Source of the DNA: Lineus longissimus
Lineage: Eukaryota; Nemertea; Pilidiophora; Heteronemertea; Lineidae
DNA length: 64,000 nt
Assembly: GCF_910592395.1 (NCBI RefSeq)
Contig: NC_088310.1
Coordinates: forward strand, 3,541,501-3,605,500
Direction of reading: 5' to 3'
Part shown: piece by piece, positions 12,501-25,903 of the stretch
How positions within the stretch are numbered: position 1 is the stretch's first letter
Layout: every line of letters begins with the position of its first letter
Translations under genes and position numbers: made by a program
Notes under the pieces: generated by a model
Databases searched by the model: none
What the model saw: only the letters and a program-made list of their open reading frames with translations
Told to the model about the DNA's origin: nothing

Positions 12501-15500
12501 GGTCTTTGTGCCAATCTTCGCTTGGATGTCTCGGGCCAAGTCATGCAGCCTAAACGAAAAGAATGAAATGTGAAAACATTTATGCCGGGACATACCAAAT
12601 CTTTGAGTTGACTTGTCTGCTGGTTGCAAGGTCACAGTGGATAAAGATATCAGTTCACCATCACAACAGAACAGAACCAGACCCTCCTATAAAGAAAATC
12701 GACGTCATTTGGGCATCCACTTTGGATGTCAATCTGTGTCCCCATTGACCTTGCCAACAAAGTGCGCGTCGTGTGAACAACGCCCGGACTCTTGTCTTTT
12801 TTTCAAGGCACGCTCATAACATTTAAAGGTAAACCTTTATCAACCTTGGACATGGCATCTTGGACAAAAGCTGTTATTTTTAGCTGTCAGGTTTTCTTTC
12901 TCAATAAAAATCAAAGTCAACGTTTTTAACAGCTCAAATATAACAGAGAATAAGGTAAAGAAAACGGAACAGAAAAGCATTAACAGAAAGGCGCAGAAAA
13001 ACCTACATTCCTGTGTTTTGAGGAGTTCTCGGGGGCCTTTGACTGTATCAATAGAAAATGTCTTTGGTATAAACCACCTAAAATAGGATTTGTGGTAGCT
13101 CTCTTAAGACTATAAGACAAATGTTGTGCTACAGTCCAAATCAATGGTCACTACATGCATAAGGATATTTTGCTACAACCTGTGGAGTCTGCCAGGGAGA
13201 TTACCTGTCCCCAACATTCTTCACTTTGGACATGTATCTGTCACTTATATTTGCACCTCCAATGTTATCCTAACTTACCCTCCAGTAGGGATCACTCTCT
13301 TCTGATGATTCTTATGTTCGTAGTAACGGCCCAAAATATACGCCGACTTTTCATTGAGGAATTTCGTTTCAGCACTGAAATGAGTAGAAAATAATAAAAT
13401 AGGGATCAAGGAAATAGAATTGGTGCGAGTAAAACTTATTAGATCAATTGAAAACTCAGATATATATCCGTGAAGTGTACTTGTGACTGTGTATTTTGGT
13501 CACAAGTACACACTCGTGTACAATGGTCACATGTGCACATCTGTCAAAAGTCTACACCTGTGTACATCGCGTACGTTGGTCACAAGTAAACACCTGCGTA
13601 CATTTCTCACAAGAACATACCTGATATATGAGTCCAAGTATTTACTGAAGATGCTTTTAGTTAACTTTGGGAGAAATGTAGAGTCACTGCCCATCTGGAA
13701 CCCTGACAAGTCATTTGAAAGCTTGGTTGTTCTCGTGTATAGGGTGTAGAGATTTTTCAGATATTTCTCAGAGTCAAATCTGTCAGAGAGTATGCCGTTG
13801 ATATGATCCTGGAAAAGTGAGAATATGGATCAATGTCAACTTGACCTTCAAGCCTTGCACTTTCTTTCATTCATCCTTTAGAAGAGCCAGCAACAGCAAA
13901 TCATTGGACTCACCTGTAATTTACCGTGATATATATTTAGCACGAGCTTTGCCATGACAGCCTCTGGATTGGTGAATACCTCATTGATGAGTAGGTTGGT
14001 TTTGTAACACAACGGTAGTGTCTCAGCAAACACATCTTGTTGTACAAATTTACCCTGGAAAAAGAACAACCACAAAACATAAAATTGAGTCGACTTTGTC
14101 AGGCATATTTTTAACCAGCAGGTCTCGAGTTTAAGAAACATCGCCATTTCATACTTGTGTTCTTGAGCAAGACACATGACCCTTGCATTGCTTCTCAAGG
14201 CCATGAAGAATAAGCAGGTACCACTCTTATTAGGCAGTTAACTGGATATCAATCAACCTCTCACCCGAGATGCATCTCCTACAAATCCAGAAGCAACTAC
14301 TGGTGTCCATATGATATGACAGCCCATCCAACTTTATAAACAGAATTATTGTAGCTTTACAACTAAATGTTTGATTTCATAAACGAATTCAAGCTGACCT
14401 TCTGACTCTCTTCAACAAAGGCATCTATGCACTGTGGATAACCCTGAAACAAGCAACAAACAAGGGTGGATAACAAAAATATTGCGATTTTTATGAAATC
14501 CGTATGTCTAGTGCATCTCAACTGGAACATTGTAATTCTTGCTCACATTCTAGATAATTGTTGACTTGATATTGAACAACTGATAATGCTATCATAACAG
14601 CATCTGATCAGCTGAACCTCACATTCAGGTGAGGTTCTTATGGTGTTCTTTTGGTGTTTCCACATACAGAACACTCTCAAGGTCCAAAAAGATGATCAGT
14701 TACCTTAAAATGTGACAATGTGGCTGCTACTCTCTTCATGGTCCTCTTATCACCATTGTGATGAGCCTGGAGAAAATCATCTATCAGATTGCTTTCGATC
14801 TCATCATATTTGTCTGAAATCTTCTGCCGGGCAGTATCAAACCTACAAACAGAAGAGAAAATTTGCAGGATTTGCGCAGTCTACAAAAGAAATCCATTTA
14901 ACTTGACAGAAGGAAATATGGTGTCAGTTAGAAGTCATAAAACAGGCTAGAACAATTTATTACAAAAGGAAAAATCACAATTAAGATTTACTTACTTGGT
15001 ACCTTGAGGTAACTCTTGGGCGATTAGGTGTAGTTTCTGGATGATATCAGCTGACAGGTAAAGCTGAAGAAGATATGTCATAAAGGATTAATTTTAACAA
15101 AAGAGAAAAAATATATTACACTAGATACAATGTTGGAGGTTGAGAGAAAACTTGATTGACCTCTCACCTGGTTGGGTTCAGTGAAGACAGCCGACTTCAA
15201 TGGTTCATCTGACAAAAACTCTGAAAAGAAGTTCATGAGTTTCTGTGCCTCAACGGCCCTTGCTCTAGGGATGTTGACCCCCTCCAACTGGTCTCCCAGA
15301 TGCACCACTTTGGTAGCGACGTAGTTGATTCTTTCATCAAGGACTTGGAAGTGTGAGTGTGCGGTCTAAAAGAGAAAGGATTCTTAGTCACATCGATAAC
15401 ATAATTACATTGGACCTGCACCACCACATACTTCTGCACTGAGCTGTGTGTCATACTGAGCTGGCATCCCACTGATATGAGCCCAAGGTATTACAATGGA

Positions 15501-15835
15501 GAGAATACCACCAGAAGTTCAGAATGAGTCCTTATACAGGTTCCACCTGATGCAAAACTTGTACCAACCTGTATACTCTTGTGCAGTTCCGCAACTCGTG
15601 TCCAATGGTTCTTCTCCTCCTCGCGGCATAACATTTCCAATTTCTCAGCACGATTTTGTACTACTAAGTTCAGGTCCTTCAAATCTGAAATGGTCTTCTC
15701 AAAAGACGTATGCAAGATGTCTGGATCAAAATCTTCAATAGTTCCTTTTGATATGTTTGTTGTTGTCCTCCATGCTATACGCTCAACAAAATCATCAGCA
15801 TCGAAAGGCTCCTTGAAAAGATCATATATAAACAT
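9548..15835 (-). CDS. EXOC5: Exocyst complex component 5 (Sec10)
   Basis: Subunit of the octameric exocyst, which tethers secretory vesicles to the plasma membrane. Coding exons in transcript order: 15569-15835, 15168-15365, 14996-15063, 14704-14842, 14399-14443, 13914-14054, 13621-13808, 13279-13374, 12390-12549, 11983-12091, 11669-11792, 11353-11439, 10968-11073, 10622-10778, 10034-10194, 9548-9634. Total 2133 nt, 710 aa; human is 708. Sec10 landmarks include LFKEPF near the N terminus, HLGDQLEGVN followed by RAVEAQKLM, YLKNLYTLYTRTT, GGETFLSQEV, MLAICDVNEYRKC, LHALCNLLVV, and the tail QLRADYKTAKLA. All phases close. An in-frame ATG at 15856 would add seven residues; the shorter start matches the human N-terminal length better. 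The first donor (GTTGGT) is weak. Introns carry SINE copies. Confidence 0.97.
11205..11335 (-). mobile_element. tRNA-derived SINE, in EXOC5 intron
   Basis: On the minus strand an A-box-like TGGTCTAGTTCC (about 11308-11320) is followed by a B-box-like GTTCAAACCCC (about 11264-11275), spaced as in a tRNA promoter. No folded mature tRNA is evident, so a SINE head is the better reading. Confidence 0.45.
11521..11650 (+). mobile_element. tRNA-derived SINE, in EXOC5 intron
   Basis: An A box (CTAGTGGTTAACACTG, about 11536-11551) and a consensus B box (GGTTCGAACCC, 11576-11586) have tRNA-like spacing, with a non-tRNA tail after. It lies within the intron between the exons at 11669-11792 and 11353-11439. 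The strand is opposite to the host gene. Confidence 0.6.
13480..13615. repeat. Short degenerate repeats in EXOC5 intron
   Basis: Three to four imperfect copies of a roughly 35-40 bp motif built from GGTCACAAGTACACAC, GTGTACA and related words. It sits in the intron between the exons at 13621-13808 and 13279-13374 and ends a few bases before the 13621 donor. Confidence 0.5.
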
Positions 15836-15964
15836 CAATGTATTGTTTGGTTGCATAGAAAAACCTCTAGACTTGAACTCTGTAGCCCTTTTGGTGTTAC
15901 AGCCCAATACTGGTGAAAACCAAGAAGAGAGGAATAATCTTCTTTTTCTTCTTCTACTTAAGTA

Positions 15965-16190
15965 TGACACTAAGAGGTGGTTTGGCGGTAGTCTTGTTCG
16001 ACAAAACGGGCTGCCATTCTTTGTGTTTTTTCAAGAGTCTTTTCTTCTTTGCTATTAGGCTTAGGAACCCACACGGCAGCGGCATATTCAAGGGTAGAGT
16101 GGCATAGTGCGATATATGCTGTTAGTGCTGGAGTTGCCTTTAAACGAGGTGGACAAACGTTGAGGTTTCTTGAATGTGGCCACCATAGCC
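15965..16190 (-). pseudogene. LINE reverse-transcriptase C-terminal fragment
   Basis: The minus strand encodes about 60 residues typical of the region just after the reverse-transcriptase domain in non-LTR retrotransposons. It reads RNLNVCPPRLKAT, then AYIALCHSTLEYAAAVW, and a later segment QRMAARFVEQDY. The frame runs on at both ends without family resemblance and there is no catalytic core, so this is a truncated relic. It lies just upstream of EXOC5 exon 1, between the divergent genes EXOC5 and WDR26. Confidence 0.8.
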
Positions 16191-16199
16191 TACATACAA

Positions 16200-17585
16200 T
16201 ACATGATGACAAGATGCACCTGGGAATCAGCACCACATTTTCCGATGGCATTTTTTGCCTGGATTTTGATCGAGGTCCGAGTTCCTGGAAATCCCAAAAT
16301 GTCCTCATGTGGTGTGCATCCATGCGGTTTTGTTTGTTGTGGCCCACAGTGGCTTCCACCGCCTGGTCCTGGTGCGAGGGCCTCTAGTCTTATTCCTGAT
16401 CGGGTGATCCTGTGGTCATCAATGACACCATGGTCATCTAAGCCACAGAAAATGCTACATTTTTGCATCTATATCACAATTAGTTGGTTTGAAAATAAAG
16501 CCGAAAATACTTTGATAAGGTGAGCCAAAACTGGGATGAGAACAGAGGAAAAACCCTCGGAAAATGTGGTGCAAGATTCTGAAAAATATTAAAACTGGGC
16601 GTTTCAACTGCCTGCATAGCAATATCGGGCCTTAAACCTTGACTACGCATACCTGCTCAAGTTCTTCGACAGACATACTTTCAATATGTGGTCATCAATC
16701 GGTTCAAATATGTCTATGAATACAACTTATTCATGATTTTGCTGCAAAATTTGGAAGTGTTTTGGTTTTTAAACTGTGGTCGTCGTTCCGATAAACCCAC
16801 TTTCATCAATCCACCACGGCCGTCGTTCATCATTGCAATGTACTGGGTGTTTCAAATAAAATCACCAACCGGGAATCAATGATTGTCTATATGAGTCCAT
16901 AATAAACAATCGTATTGGTGAGGGTGAGAACAAGTCACCAATGTCCAAACACTTAACAAACACATCAAACTCTAGTCTCTAAGGCCATGGGAATGATTAA
17001 TCCGGTTTACTGACCGAGTGATTTAAAAAGATGTTGAGGCTTTTTTCAGTTTTAATTATTCATTATCGGTTTAGCCAAAATGAACAAGTGCCAGAGCCAC
17101 GCCCAGTTTTGGCCATTGATGGGCATGTTTACCAACAACGACATGTGGATTTGTGTCACGTGCATTTGTTTTGATTCCGATGATTCTATTCGTAATGCTA
17201 ATAAGGCATTTTTATGTGTATTGCTTTGATAATAATAGATGAATATAACATAGATAAGAACAAGTCACTTTTTCACTATCAGTAGTGCCAATTAACCCAT
17301 TATTTGAGGAATACTAGTGAAAAGCGTTTAGGCCTCGACGTCGGAGGTTCCCGTCAGCCACGACGAATGTGACGTCACCGGGCAAAATAAAGTCGAGAAT
17401 CCGCGGATTGGTGTTGATACTCCTGATTATAAACCCGTTTTTCTCCCTGATTTCTACCCGTGTCGTTCTGTTTTGCGACAGATTCCACACACGGGAAAAG
17501 GGAAGCAAGCCTGGCATCGTCCTCGGAGTCCGAAGACGGTGGAGTTTCGTCCCCACCGCGGAAAAAGCAGCGTTTATCCGACACT
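16200..17585. promoter_or_regulatory. EXOC5-WDR26 divergent intergenic region
   Basis: About 1.75 kb separate the two divergent start codons. Apart from the LINE scrap at the EXOC5 end there is no recognisable gene. The last 280 bp before the WDR26 start are relatively GC-rich and include an in-frame stop at 17448-17450. The promoters of both genes must lie here, but I see no decisive core motif. Confidence 0.4.
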
Positions 17586-20500
17586 ATGCAGGCCAATGGC
17601 TGCCCTCAGCACAATGGCGATACTGGAGAAAGTTCTTCCCAAATCACTAACGGAGCTTGCTCCGTTGATGCCGTGAACGGTGATGCAGGCCACTCTGCTG
17701 GTGGCCAAAAAGACATGTCCCAGACAGACCAGGATATTGTGCGATTGATAGGACAGCATCTGAAAGAAATGGGACTTGAGTAAGGAATATATTCTGTGAT
17801 GAATTCGATGCTGCTAAATTTGCGAAATCAATGTGTATTACATGTACACTCTGAACTATGTACATTTTGTGTACATAGTTCAGTGTGTATTGCAACAGTG
17901 TATACCCTTAGTCTCTCAAAATGCCAGCTGATGTGTCAGACAGCTGATCAATCATAGTTGGTACTACCATACTACTACCATGCAGGTTGTCATATTTTCT
18001 GTATCCCAAGGCGTATCCTGTGATTACCAAGGAAGGATGCAGCCGAACTGAAAATATTTTCTGACTTTTACAAGCTGAATAGTCATGCGAAATAGTCGTA
18101 TAGTGAAACTTTGTTAAAATTTTCTATCACTTCTTAGTATCAGCTCTGTGCTTAGTGTCAATAGTGAGGGGGTAGCGTTTTTTAAGTTGCTTTTCAAATC
18201 AAATTACTTTCTCCGGGTTGATATAAATACTTGTATATTATGATGATTGTGCTTTCCTTGCTTGCTAGGCGCACAGTTGAACAGCTGATGACAGAGTCGG
18301 GATGCATGCTGGAACATCCTGCTGCTGCTAAATTCCGATCTCATGTGATGGATGGAGAATGGGATAAGGTAATTTAAGGATATCACCCATTCTTTAAAGT
18401 GAATAAGGGTATCAGTAGTTACTAACTTTAGTAAGTATCACGTTGATGGCATCATTTGCCAAGTGTAGGCCTACCTAACAGTATAAATAAAGGTTTTGGA
18501 GCAGGCAATGAGAGCATTTTAAATTGAGGTACAGTGAAACAGGGCATCCAACTTCTCCTCCACTCTCTTTATGAATGTGCTCAACGGTAACAAATGTTAA
18601 GTCCTATCTTCTTTCTTTTCCTACAGTCCGATGTCGATTTGAATGAGCTGAAGGCTCTGGTAGAGTCGCAGCAAGGCATTTTGGTAAGATATCTCTCAGA
18701 TTAACAGTTTCTTCACCAGTTTCTTTCATTTAATTATTCCCCAGGACTGAACAAATGGCAGGTAACTAGCTTATATACTCACCAATGCCAAGCTGTCTTT
18801 TCATTTGAGAAAGACAGCTAGGTCAAGGTGAATAGGCTTTTTAACTGAAATCAACTAATCTGTCATTCACTCGGTCAATCTGTGTTGCCTTTCTTGGTAA
18901 AGTTTCTAATTTAAGAATTTAAATGATTTTCTCTTTCAGAGGATGAAGTTTCTGTTGCTTGAACAGAAATACCTTGAGTTGTTGGAGGATGGGAAACTAC
19001 TGGAAGCATTGCACTGTCTGCGTAATGAGCTCTCTCCTCTGAAGTATAATACAGAAAGAGTGCACGAACTTAGTTCGTAAGTATGGTCATCTATTCCAAG
19101 ACTGCTGATTCCGTCAATGCACAAACCATGCTGATCCCTTTACTCAAATGTAACCTGATCCACTAGGCCTGACCTGGTTATGGATCTACATTTGCTCTGC
19201 ATGCCCTGTAATTGAGATCCAGCAACTTATCATGTGTCTTCTTTCTTCAGGTTCATGATGTGCAGTAATTCAGATGATCTTAAAGAATCCGCTGATTGGG
19301 AAGGAAAAGGCATATCGTCTAGGTCGAAATTGGTAGAGAAATTACAGTGTGAGTAACCTGTATGTTTTGCTGTGGCTTTATGTCCTTTGAAGATCAATAG
19401 TTTAACGGTTCTTGACGACTAAGTGGAAGCTCACTTAAAAAAGCTTCAGCTTGGAAATGTTGATTCTTTGATTGTTTTAAGAAAACAAGAAAGTTAAATT
19501 ACTCCATGTGTTTTCCAGCTTTTCTGCCTCCCACAATTATGTTGCCGCCGCGGCGTCTTCAGACCCTATTGAACCAAGCAGTCGAGTTACAGAAAGACCA
19601 ATGTCCATATCATAATACCAAGTATGATGCTGAGTCAGTGTCATTGCTGGTTGACCATGTCTGCAGTAGGTATGTATCACTTATGTTGTCATATTCTGGG
19701 GTGATAAAGAGGAGGATCACACCTGGCCCTCACTTTTCAGAATTTCACTGTCTATTCAAATGTTTTGTCAAAATGTCAGAAATTCATGGCCAGATTAAAA
19801 GTTTTCTTGGATCTGGGCTACGAAGTTTCTTTCCCAAAAATCAGTCTGATTCATATCATTCTGTTTCAGGGAACAATTTCCATGTGGTACTCTCCAGATT
19901 CTTAACGACCATTGTGATGAAGTGCTGTTTGTCAGTTTTTCACCAGATGGCACCAAGTTGGCCACTGGATCAAAAGATGGGACGCTCATTGTATGGGAAG
20001 TGGATCACGTATGTATGATTAGTCAGTTCTGGTTTAGAGACTGTTTGGGTAATGCAAGACGCCTGATTTGGCAATTCGTAGTCACAATCTAGTGCAACTG
20101 GGCAAAGCTCTTAACTTGACTTATTTGTTTCCATGGGTAACTATAAGTAGGCAGGGGACACTGTTACTTGGGTTGATTTAATTTGAAATGAATTAACTTT
20201 ATCTTACATTTTGACTGTAATCCTTTACCCTTTCAGCAAACAAAAGAACTAAGGCACCACCGAACATTTGAAGGCCACTCTTATGGTGTTTCATATATAG
20301 CTTGGAGTCCTGATAACGTCTATATCATAGCTTGTGGGCCAGACGACTGCTCAGAACTGTGGCTGTGGAATGTTGATGTAAGTTTATACTTTTTCTGTTT
20401 CAACATTTCCTGAACAGTTATGAAAAGACATTGTTTGAGTGTTTGAACCCAGTGATTAGTGTTGATTTTTAAGCAGGTGTTGGTTAAATCAAGGTTATTC

Positions 20501-22731
20501 CACCTGACAGGAGAAACAGATGTAAGGAACACTGCTTCTCCAGAAGACTTGAGTGTGTCTCTTTCTAGAGGTGAATGCATTAGCCATGGGCACCAAAGGG
20601 CAAGTCTCAACATGTCCTAAATGAAGTAGGTCATATGCCTGTGTATATTCTTGAGATATTTGGATGTATAGAGGTTTGTTAATTTGCAGAATGGAGATTT
20701 ACGGGTGAAGATGAGCCAGTCTCCTGAAGACAGTCTAACCTGTGTGGCATGGCATGTCGACAGTAAGAAATTTGTGACTGGTGGAACGCGAGGGCAGTTT
20801 TACCAATGTGTAAGTAGTAAGCCATTTGAAATTTACGTTACAAACCCTGAGATATTAGTTCCTATAAACCTCATGTTCCCTGATTGAAAACACAAGAAAT
20901 TAGCCTTTGCAGTGTCCCCTTTGATAAACCTGATTGGCGCATAAAATCTTTTTACATTGTTCTCTCTCTTCTCATGTTTGACATAATATGTCAAACATGA
21001 GAAGAGGGAGAACATATTATGTTCTCCCTCTTCTCATTTTTGACCTAGGCATCAAATAATTCCATTAAATGATATCTCCCATTGTTGCAGGATCTTGATG
21101 GCAATGTGTTGGACTCCTGGGAAGGGGTCAGGGTGCAGTGTCTAGCCTGTCAAAAAGACGGAAAGACTGTTTTCGCAGCTGATACACATCGGCGAATAAG
21201 AGGGTACAACTTCGATGAATTAACTGATTTCCACGTGTAAGTTATGACCGAGAAGAACTATGCTTGAATCCTTAATCAAACCATTTGCTGGCACAGTTGA
21301 CTATTCCCAGTTGTGCCTCCCCTCACTAATCAAATGTGTAGGAATTTTGTTTAGATGTAGATGTGCAAATGGCAGATTTCCTCATTATCACAGTGCCTGT
21401 ACTTTGTAAATTACTTTACAAAAATGTCGTTCATATCTTTTTCAGAATTCAAGAAGATCACCCCATAATGTCTTTCACAATCAACGATACGGGAAGATTA
21501 GCACTTTTAAATGTAGCAACTCAGGTAGGTCCTCAAAAAGCTTTCCCCTCTTCCATTGAACTTGATGTGGATAGCATTGAACCTTTCATAAGCCTTTCCT
21601 TGAACCTTTCATCATGATAAACAGTTGCTGTTAAACCAAGAAGCCTTTTTGACAAAGTGCTGAATGGAGCTTACTTTTATCTGAGGGGACGTCGCCCTCA
21701 CATGACCGGGACATGCTTTGCATGTCGCCCAAAGCCAAAGGGTTAATTGGCAGTTGTTGTGACTGCCTGCGCGGTCTTGGATTTAAATGTTGTTTGTTAT
21801 TTCAGGGTGTGCACTTATGGGATCTGAAGGATCGCTGCTTAATAAGGAAATACCAGGGTGTGACACAGGGGTTTTATACAATACACTCATGTTTTGGGGG
21901 AATGAATCAAGATTTCATTGCCAGTGGCAGTGAAGGTACGTAGGAGCCATAAAAAAATTATTTTGATCTTTATTTTGCCACACCTTGTCAACATTTTCCG
22001 AGAAAACATCTTTCGAGAGAGATGTTGTTCAGTCCAATGCAAAGTGTGTGAAATTCTAAAATAGGCCGCTGGGTTAATTTGGATTTATTATATCAGGTTT
22101 TTTTCCTTTTCAGACCATAAAGTATATATCTGGCATAGGAAGAAGGAGGTGCCAATAGCGGTGCTAGAGGGTCATACTCGCACAGTCAGTTGTGTCAATT
22201 GGAACCCAACTCTACCTGGCATGCTAGCCACTGCCTCGGACGATGGCACGGTCAGAATATGGGGCCCACTTTCATATAGACATAAATCTAGTAATATCAT
22301 TGGTAAGTTCAGGTTAAGTTTCATTCAAGAGCTACCCATTGGGTCTAGTGATCCAAACGCACCTACATGGACCCCAATTGAGGGAAAGTAAATTGGAACA
22401 GACAGTTAATGTCAAGAGCAGGAAGTCTTTCAATAAAATCAGGCAGTTTTTATGAAATTTTGGAAACTTACCCTGTTACAAATTCCCAACTACATTAGAG
22501 AGAGTATGACTATGAGACTCCTAATCTTCTGGTCAGAACACTGTATCATTTGAGTCTTCATATTTACAATTACCATTTGACAAGTTCTTATGGTCAGTGA
22601 TTGGCTTGCGGTAATATATTGTCTGAATATCATAATCAAAATTGCTCACGTCTTGTCTGTCATTGTGACAGTTCCCACCTCTTCTTCCAGATGTTAGTGA
22701 CAACACATCTGGGCGAAGTACCCCAGTATAA
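17586..22731 (+). CDS. WDR26: WD repeat-containing protein 26
   Basis: Adaptor of the CTLH (GID-type) E3 ubiquitin ligase. Coding exons: 17586-17779, 18269-18368, 18627-18683, 18940-19076, 19251-19348, 19519-19669, 19870-20008, 20237-20377, 20690-20809, 21091-21236, 21446-21524, 21806-21935, 22114-22302, 22691-22731. Total 1722 nt, 573 aa. The start was chosen because the protein then begins MQANG like human, and an in-frame stop lies upstream at 17448. A LisH/CTLH helical region follows ([10 protein letters not shown] at about 50, then [14 protein letters not shown], then [18 protein letters not shown]). WD repeats begin near residue 220; they include [27 protein letters not shown] and the last strand [10 protein letters not shown]. 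It is shorter than human (661) because the low-complexity N terminus is reduced. The last exon is an inference: reading through its donor instead gives a different tail ending at 22391. Confidence 0.95.
17851..17883. repeat. Perfect 13-bp hairpin in WDR26 intron 1
   Basis: CTGAACTATGTAC (17851-17863) and its exact complement GTACATAGTTCAG (17871-17883) are separated by 7 bp. It is intronic; the function is unknown. Confidence 0.8.
20959..21046. repeat. Triple inverted palindrome in WDR26 intron
   Basis: A unit of about 24 bp appears three times in alternating orientation. The first junction is a 20-bp perfect arm (20966-20985) around a single A with its complement at 20987-21006. The second is a 13-bp perfect arm (21004-21016) around a single T with its complement at 21018-21030. 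The third copy ends near 21046 with mismatches. It lies in the intron 20810-21090. Confidence 0.85.
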
Positions 22732-25700
22732 CCAAAACCACGGTATTTAGCCTGAAGAATCATAGACTTAAGTCCTCAGTCATATTCCTGGCAGCGGAAA
22801 CACTCAAAGCAGGAGGAGATAAGTTATGCAATTGGTGGAATATCGATGTTTTGCATAATCGTCGTGGACGTAGTGTTGATCAGTCTCAGTCATGAATTCT
22901 GGAAATCGTGGATGTTACTAATGAGAATAAAAGAACTGATTCTGTAGTGATTGAAATATGCTACTGGAGTACACGTAGGAATGTCATGGAAGAAAAACTA
23001 ACAACTGCTGTTTTGATGGAATGGCAGATGAGAACTATTATATGCAGAAAGAACATTTCAATGGAGTGGAGTTTAGTGGTAGCAGTGGTAGCAGTTGTTG
23101 TGTTTGGATATTTGAAGCTGAGGCTTCTATAATTAAAGGAATGACCTGCAGTTGATGCTGAAGTAGTTCATAGAAATGTGGGGTCGAGTTGTCTTGGAGA
23201 ACAATGCACTCTTCCCTGAAGGTAGTAATCGTGGAAAGGCTGTGCCTTAGCTTGTGTAGTGGATTTGAACAGAGAGTTTCATTCAGTGTGTCCAGTGCAG
23301 TGTTTTCCACTATTTTGAGTGCCAGATACTTCGGAAAGACGAAATGAGCCTTTCCAACCTTCAGTTCACCCAGAGCTCAAGAATGATAACAAAAAAGTGC
23401 TTGCAGTGCTCAGTTGCACTGAAATTTCACCTTTTGGTGCATACCGTTACCAGTGTTGGTTCTGTACTAGTAAAAAAAGGAGAATCTGAAAATAATTTTT
23501 TGCCCAAAATTTGTTAGATTAGGCAAATGTCATCGGACAGAGTGGCCAGGTTGTGACTGAGGCCAGTTCCATAATTTATTCAAATGAACCAAAGTCACCA
23601 TCCATACATGTACACATATTTTGTCATTCAATTCATTTTGCATCCATCATAATTTCTACATGATTTTACTGTATAAACCAGTTTTACATGTAAGGTATGT
23701 CGTAGTAGATTCTGATGTTGAAATGTACTGGATGAATGTTGTGAGTGACCATTCTACTCTTGCTTAATGCTACATGTAGCTGATGGGTTAGTGGTAGTCT
23801 TTTCATCTGTCATGGGATGTTGTCACCTTTATTCAAAAGCACAATGCAGACAAGTGGTTTTTATCGCAGCAACAAAAATTGCTTGTCTGCAGGGTTGTTG
23901 CTGGTGCCTTCAAATGCAATGATAATCAATCATCATTGCAACCTGCAATCAATGTCAAACCAGTTTGATTATATTGCAGATTATTGCACGTCACTGCTAT
24001 AAAAATCCCTTGTCTGCGCAGGTTTGAACTTTTTGTCCCGCCAAATGAGCAGGAGTGACGGGATGCATTTTTTTATATCATCTGAAACTGAAAGTTATTT
24101 ATCTTCATGTATTTCCATGAACAAATAAGCGTTGGATACAGGTGTGATGGAAAGATAACTTCTTTACCAAAGAATTGATTGAAATCAAAGGATTCTTCAG
24201 GGATTCTAGAAATTTTATGAATTGTAGAAAAACTATTTATAGAAAGAGATAGTATGGAAAAGATTTATAAAGCTACTTCAAAATAAGCTATACAATATAA
24301 TTGTAAAGATGTTATGTAGGGAGATTGATATCGAAATAGAGTAAAAGGTTTGGGTCTTTGTCAGTACTGTAAGCTCCGAAATATTGGCGTCTTGTGTATT
24401 TTGCATTTGCAGATAATTGCGAAAAAGAAAATTTAAGTTAAATTACTGTTACTGCGCCATAAGTATGAGTCTGACACACTTCTTAGATGTTGATGCTGTC
24501 GCAACTGACTCCTAGGTCAGCAGTACCAGGCTGCATGCACTGACTCTGTACATCATGAAAGCGGTCAACTAGTCGGGCATGTCTTAGTAATGTATGCAGG
24601 ACCCCTATAATTGGAAAAATCCACCAATTAAAGTAATTTATTGATACCAAAATATTGCAACCATTTTATCCTTCATGATACTTGAAGGATGTAAAAACTG
24701 ATGTTGTGAGTGCTGAGGCCGATGTCATGTCATAAATGGTTCTTCTGTAATATTTTCTTAACGGGGACCAAGCCAGGACAAGGATGCTGAAGTAAGGAGA
24801 AATCTCTTCCGAACTCTTAACAGTCAGATTGTTGGAGAATCGCCTCAAAAATACCATGAAGGAAAACTTCTTAATCTTACCAAAAATTGCCCTCTGGCTT
24901 GATTCCTGTCTGTAATTGTGTTGGTACTGTTTTCAGTTGATATTTATATGGAAGCTGGTGAACATGATTCAAAGTACTAAAAGGCCTGAGTGATGTGTAA
25001 AAGTATCGTATGTCTATGAAAATGATTTGAAATGTTTTATGTACATTTTTATGACTATGAGTTAATTTAAACCATTTTTCTGGTACAGATGTGTTTTGTT
25101 TAGTGTTCATTTATTGGAGACAGAATTTTTTGGTAGTTTGTAGAATATTTTATACCCAATAAGGAGATTTTTCGGGCGACCCTGTCGCACATGTATTTGT
25201 CAAGTTGATGCCAGCCTGTTCAATAATACATCCATGTGACGGAGGGTCCTCAAGCATAAACAACTGTTTAGTTTCTTCACATTGCGGAACTTGGCAAATG
25301 TTGTACTGTAACCATTTGGCATAGGTGTCGGCTGGTTTTCCTAACACCATTGATCAGTTTTGCTAGTCCTTCATTAGTTTCATTCCAATTTATAGTAAAG
25401 GATTTTGACTTGATGCAGTCAGCAATGAAAAACTACAGCTGCCTCACTTGAATTTCTGGCAGTGCAGGCTCATCTTTGTGTCTGCCAAACCACTTTAGAC
25501 TTGGATTGTTATGTTACCTGCACACAGTATTAAAATAGGGATTCAAATTTTCTAACAAACATACCCTCTCCCAAATTGGACTTGTCAATACTACCTGAAG
25601 ACTTTGATTTGGCATGTGTTATAAAGTACTCAACTGATGACATACATATGCACAACGCTCGTCATTTCTTTAAAAAGGGAGTCTAGGGTAAGAACCAGGT

Positions 25701-25897
25701 ACATGTACATGTATGTCAGATTATATTTCATGAAGTTACCAATAGGAGTAGATTCTCAATATCAAAATAAGGTTACATGTATTTTGCTGACTGCATCGAG
25801 TCCAGAATATCTTGCTTTTCTTTCTCATTTGTACATTAGTTTATGAAATTCATCCCCATGTATTTTAACACTGTATGGTGAAACACCAATGTCTCAT

Positions 25898-25903
25898 AAT
25901 AAA
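25898..25903 (+). terminator. WDR26 polyadenylation signal candidate
   Basis: AATAAA followed by AT-rich sequence, 3.2 kb past the WDR26 stop. A long 3' untranslated region is expected for this gene family, but nearer cryptic signals could also be used. Confidence 0.4.

Noticed and set aside
15579-16523. Plus-strand frames of 112-159 codons opposite EXOC5 exon 1 and the LINE scrap
   Set aside because: They are antisense shadows of the EXOC5 first exon and of the retrotransposon fragment.
17460-17585. N-terminal extension of WDR26 upstream of MQANG
   Set aside because: The open frame starts at a non-ATG codon after an in-frame stop and contains an acceptor-like site (TTTTGCGACAG). It could be coding only if an upstream exon supplies a start, for which I see no evidence.
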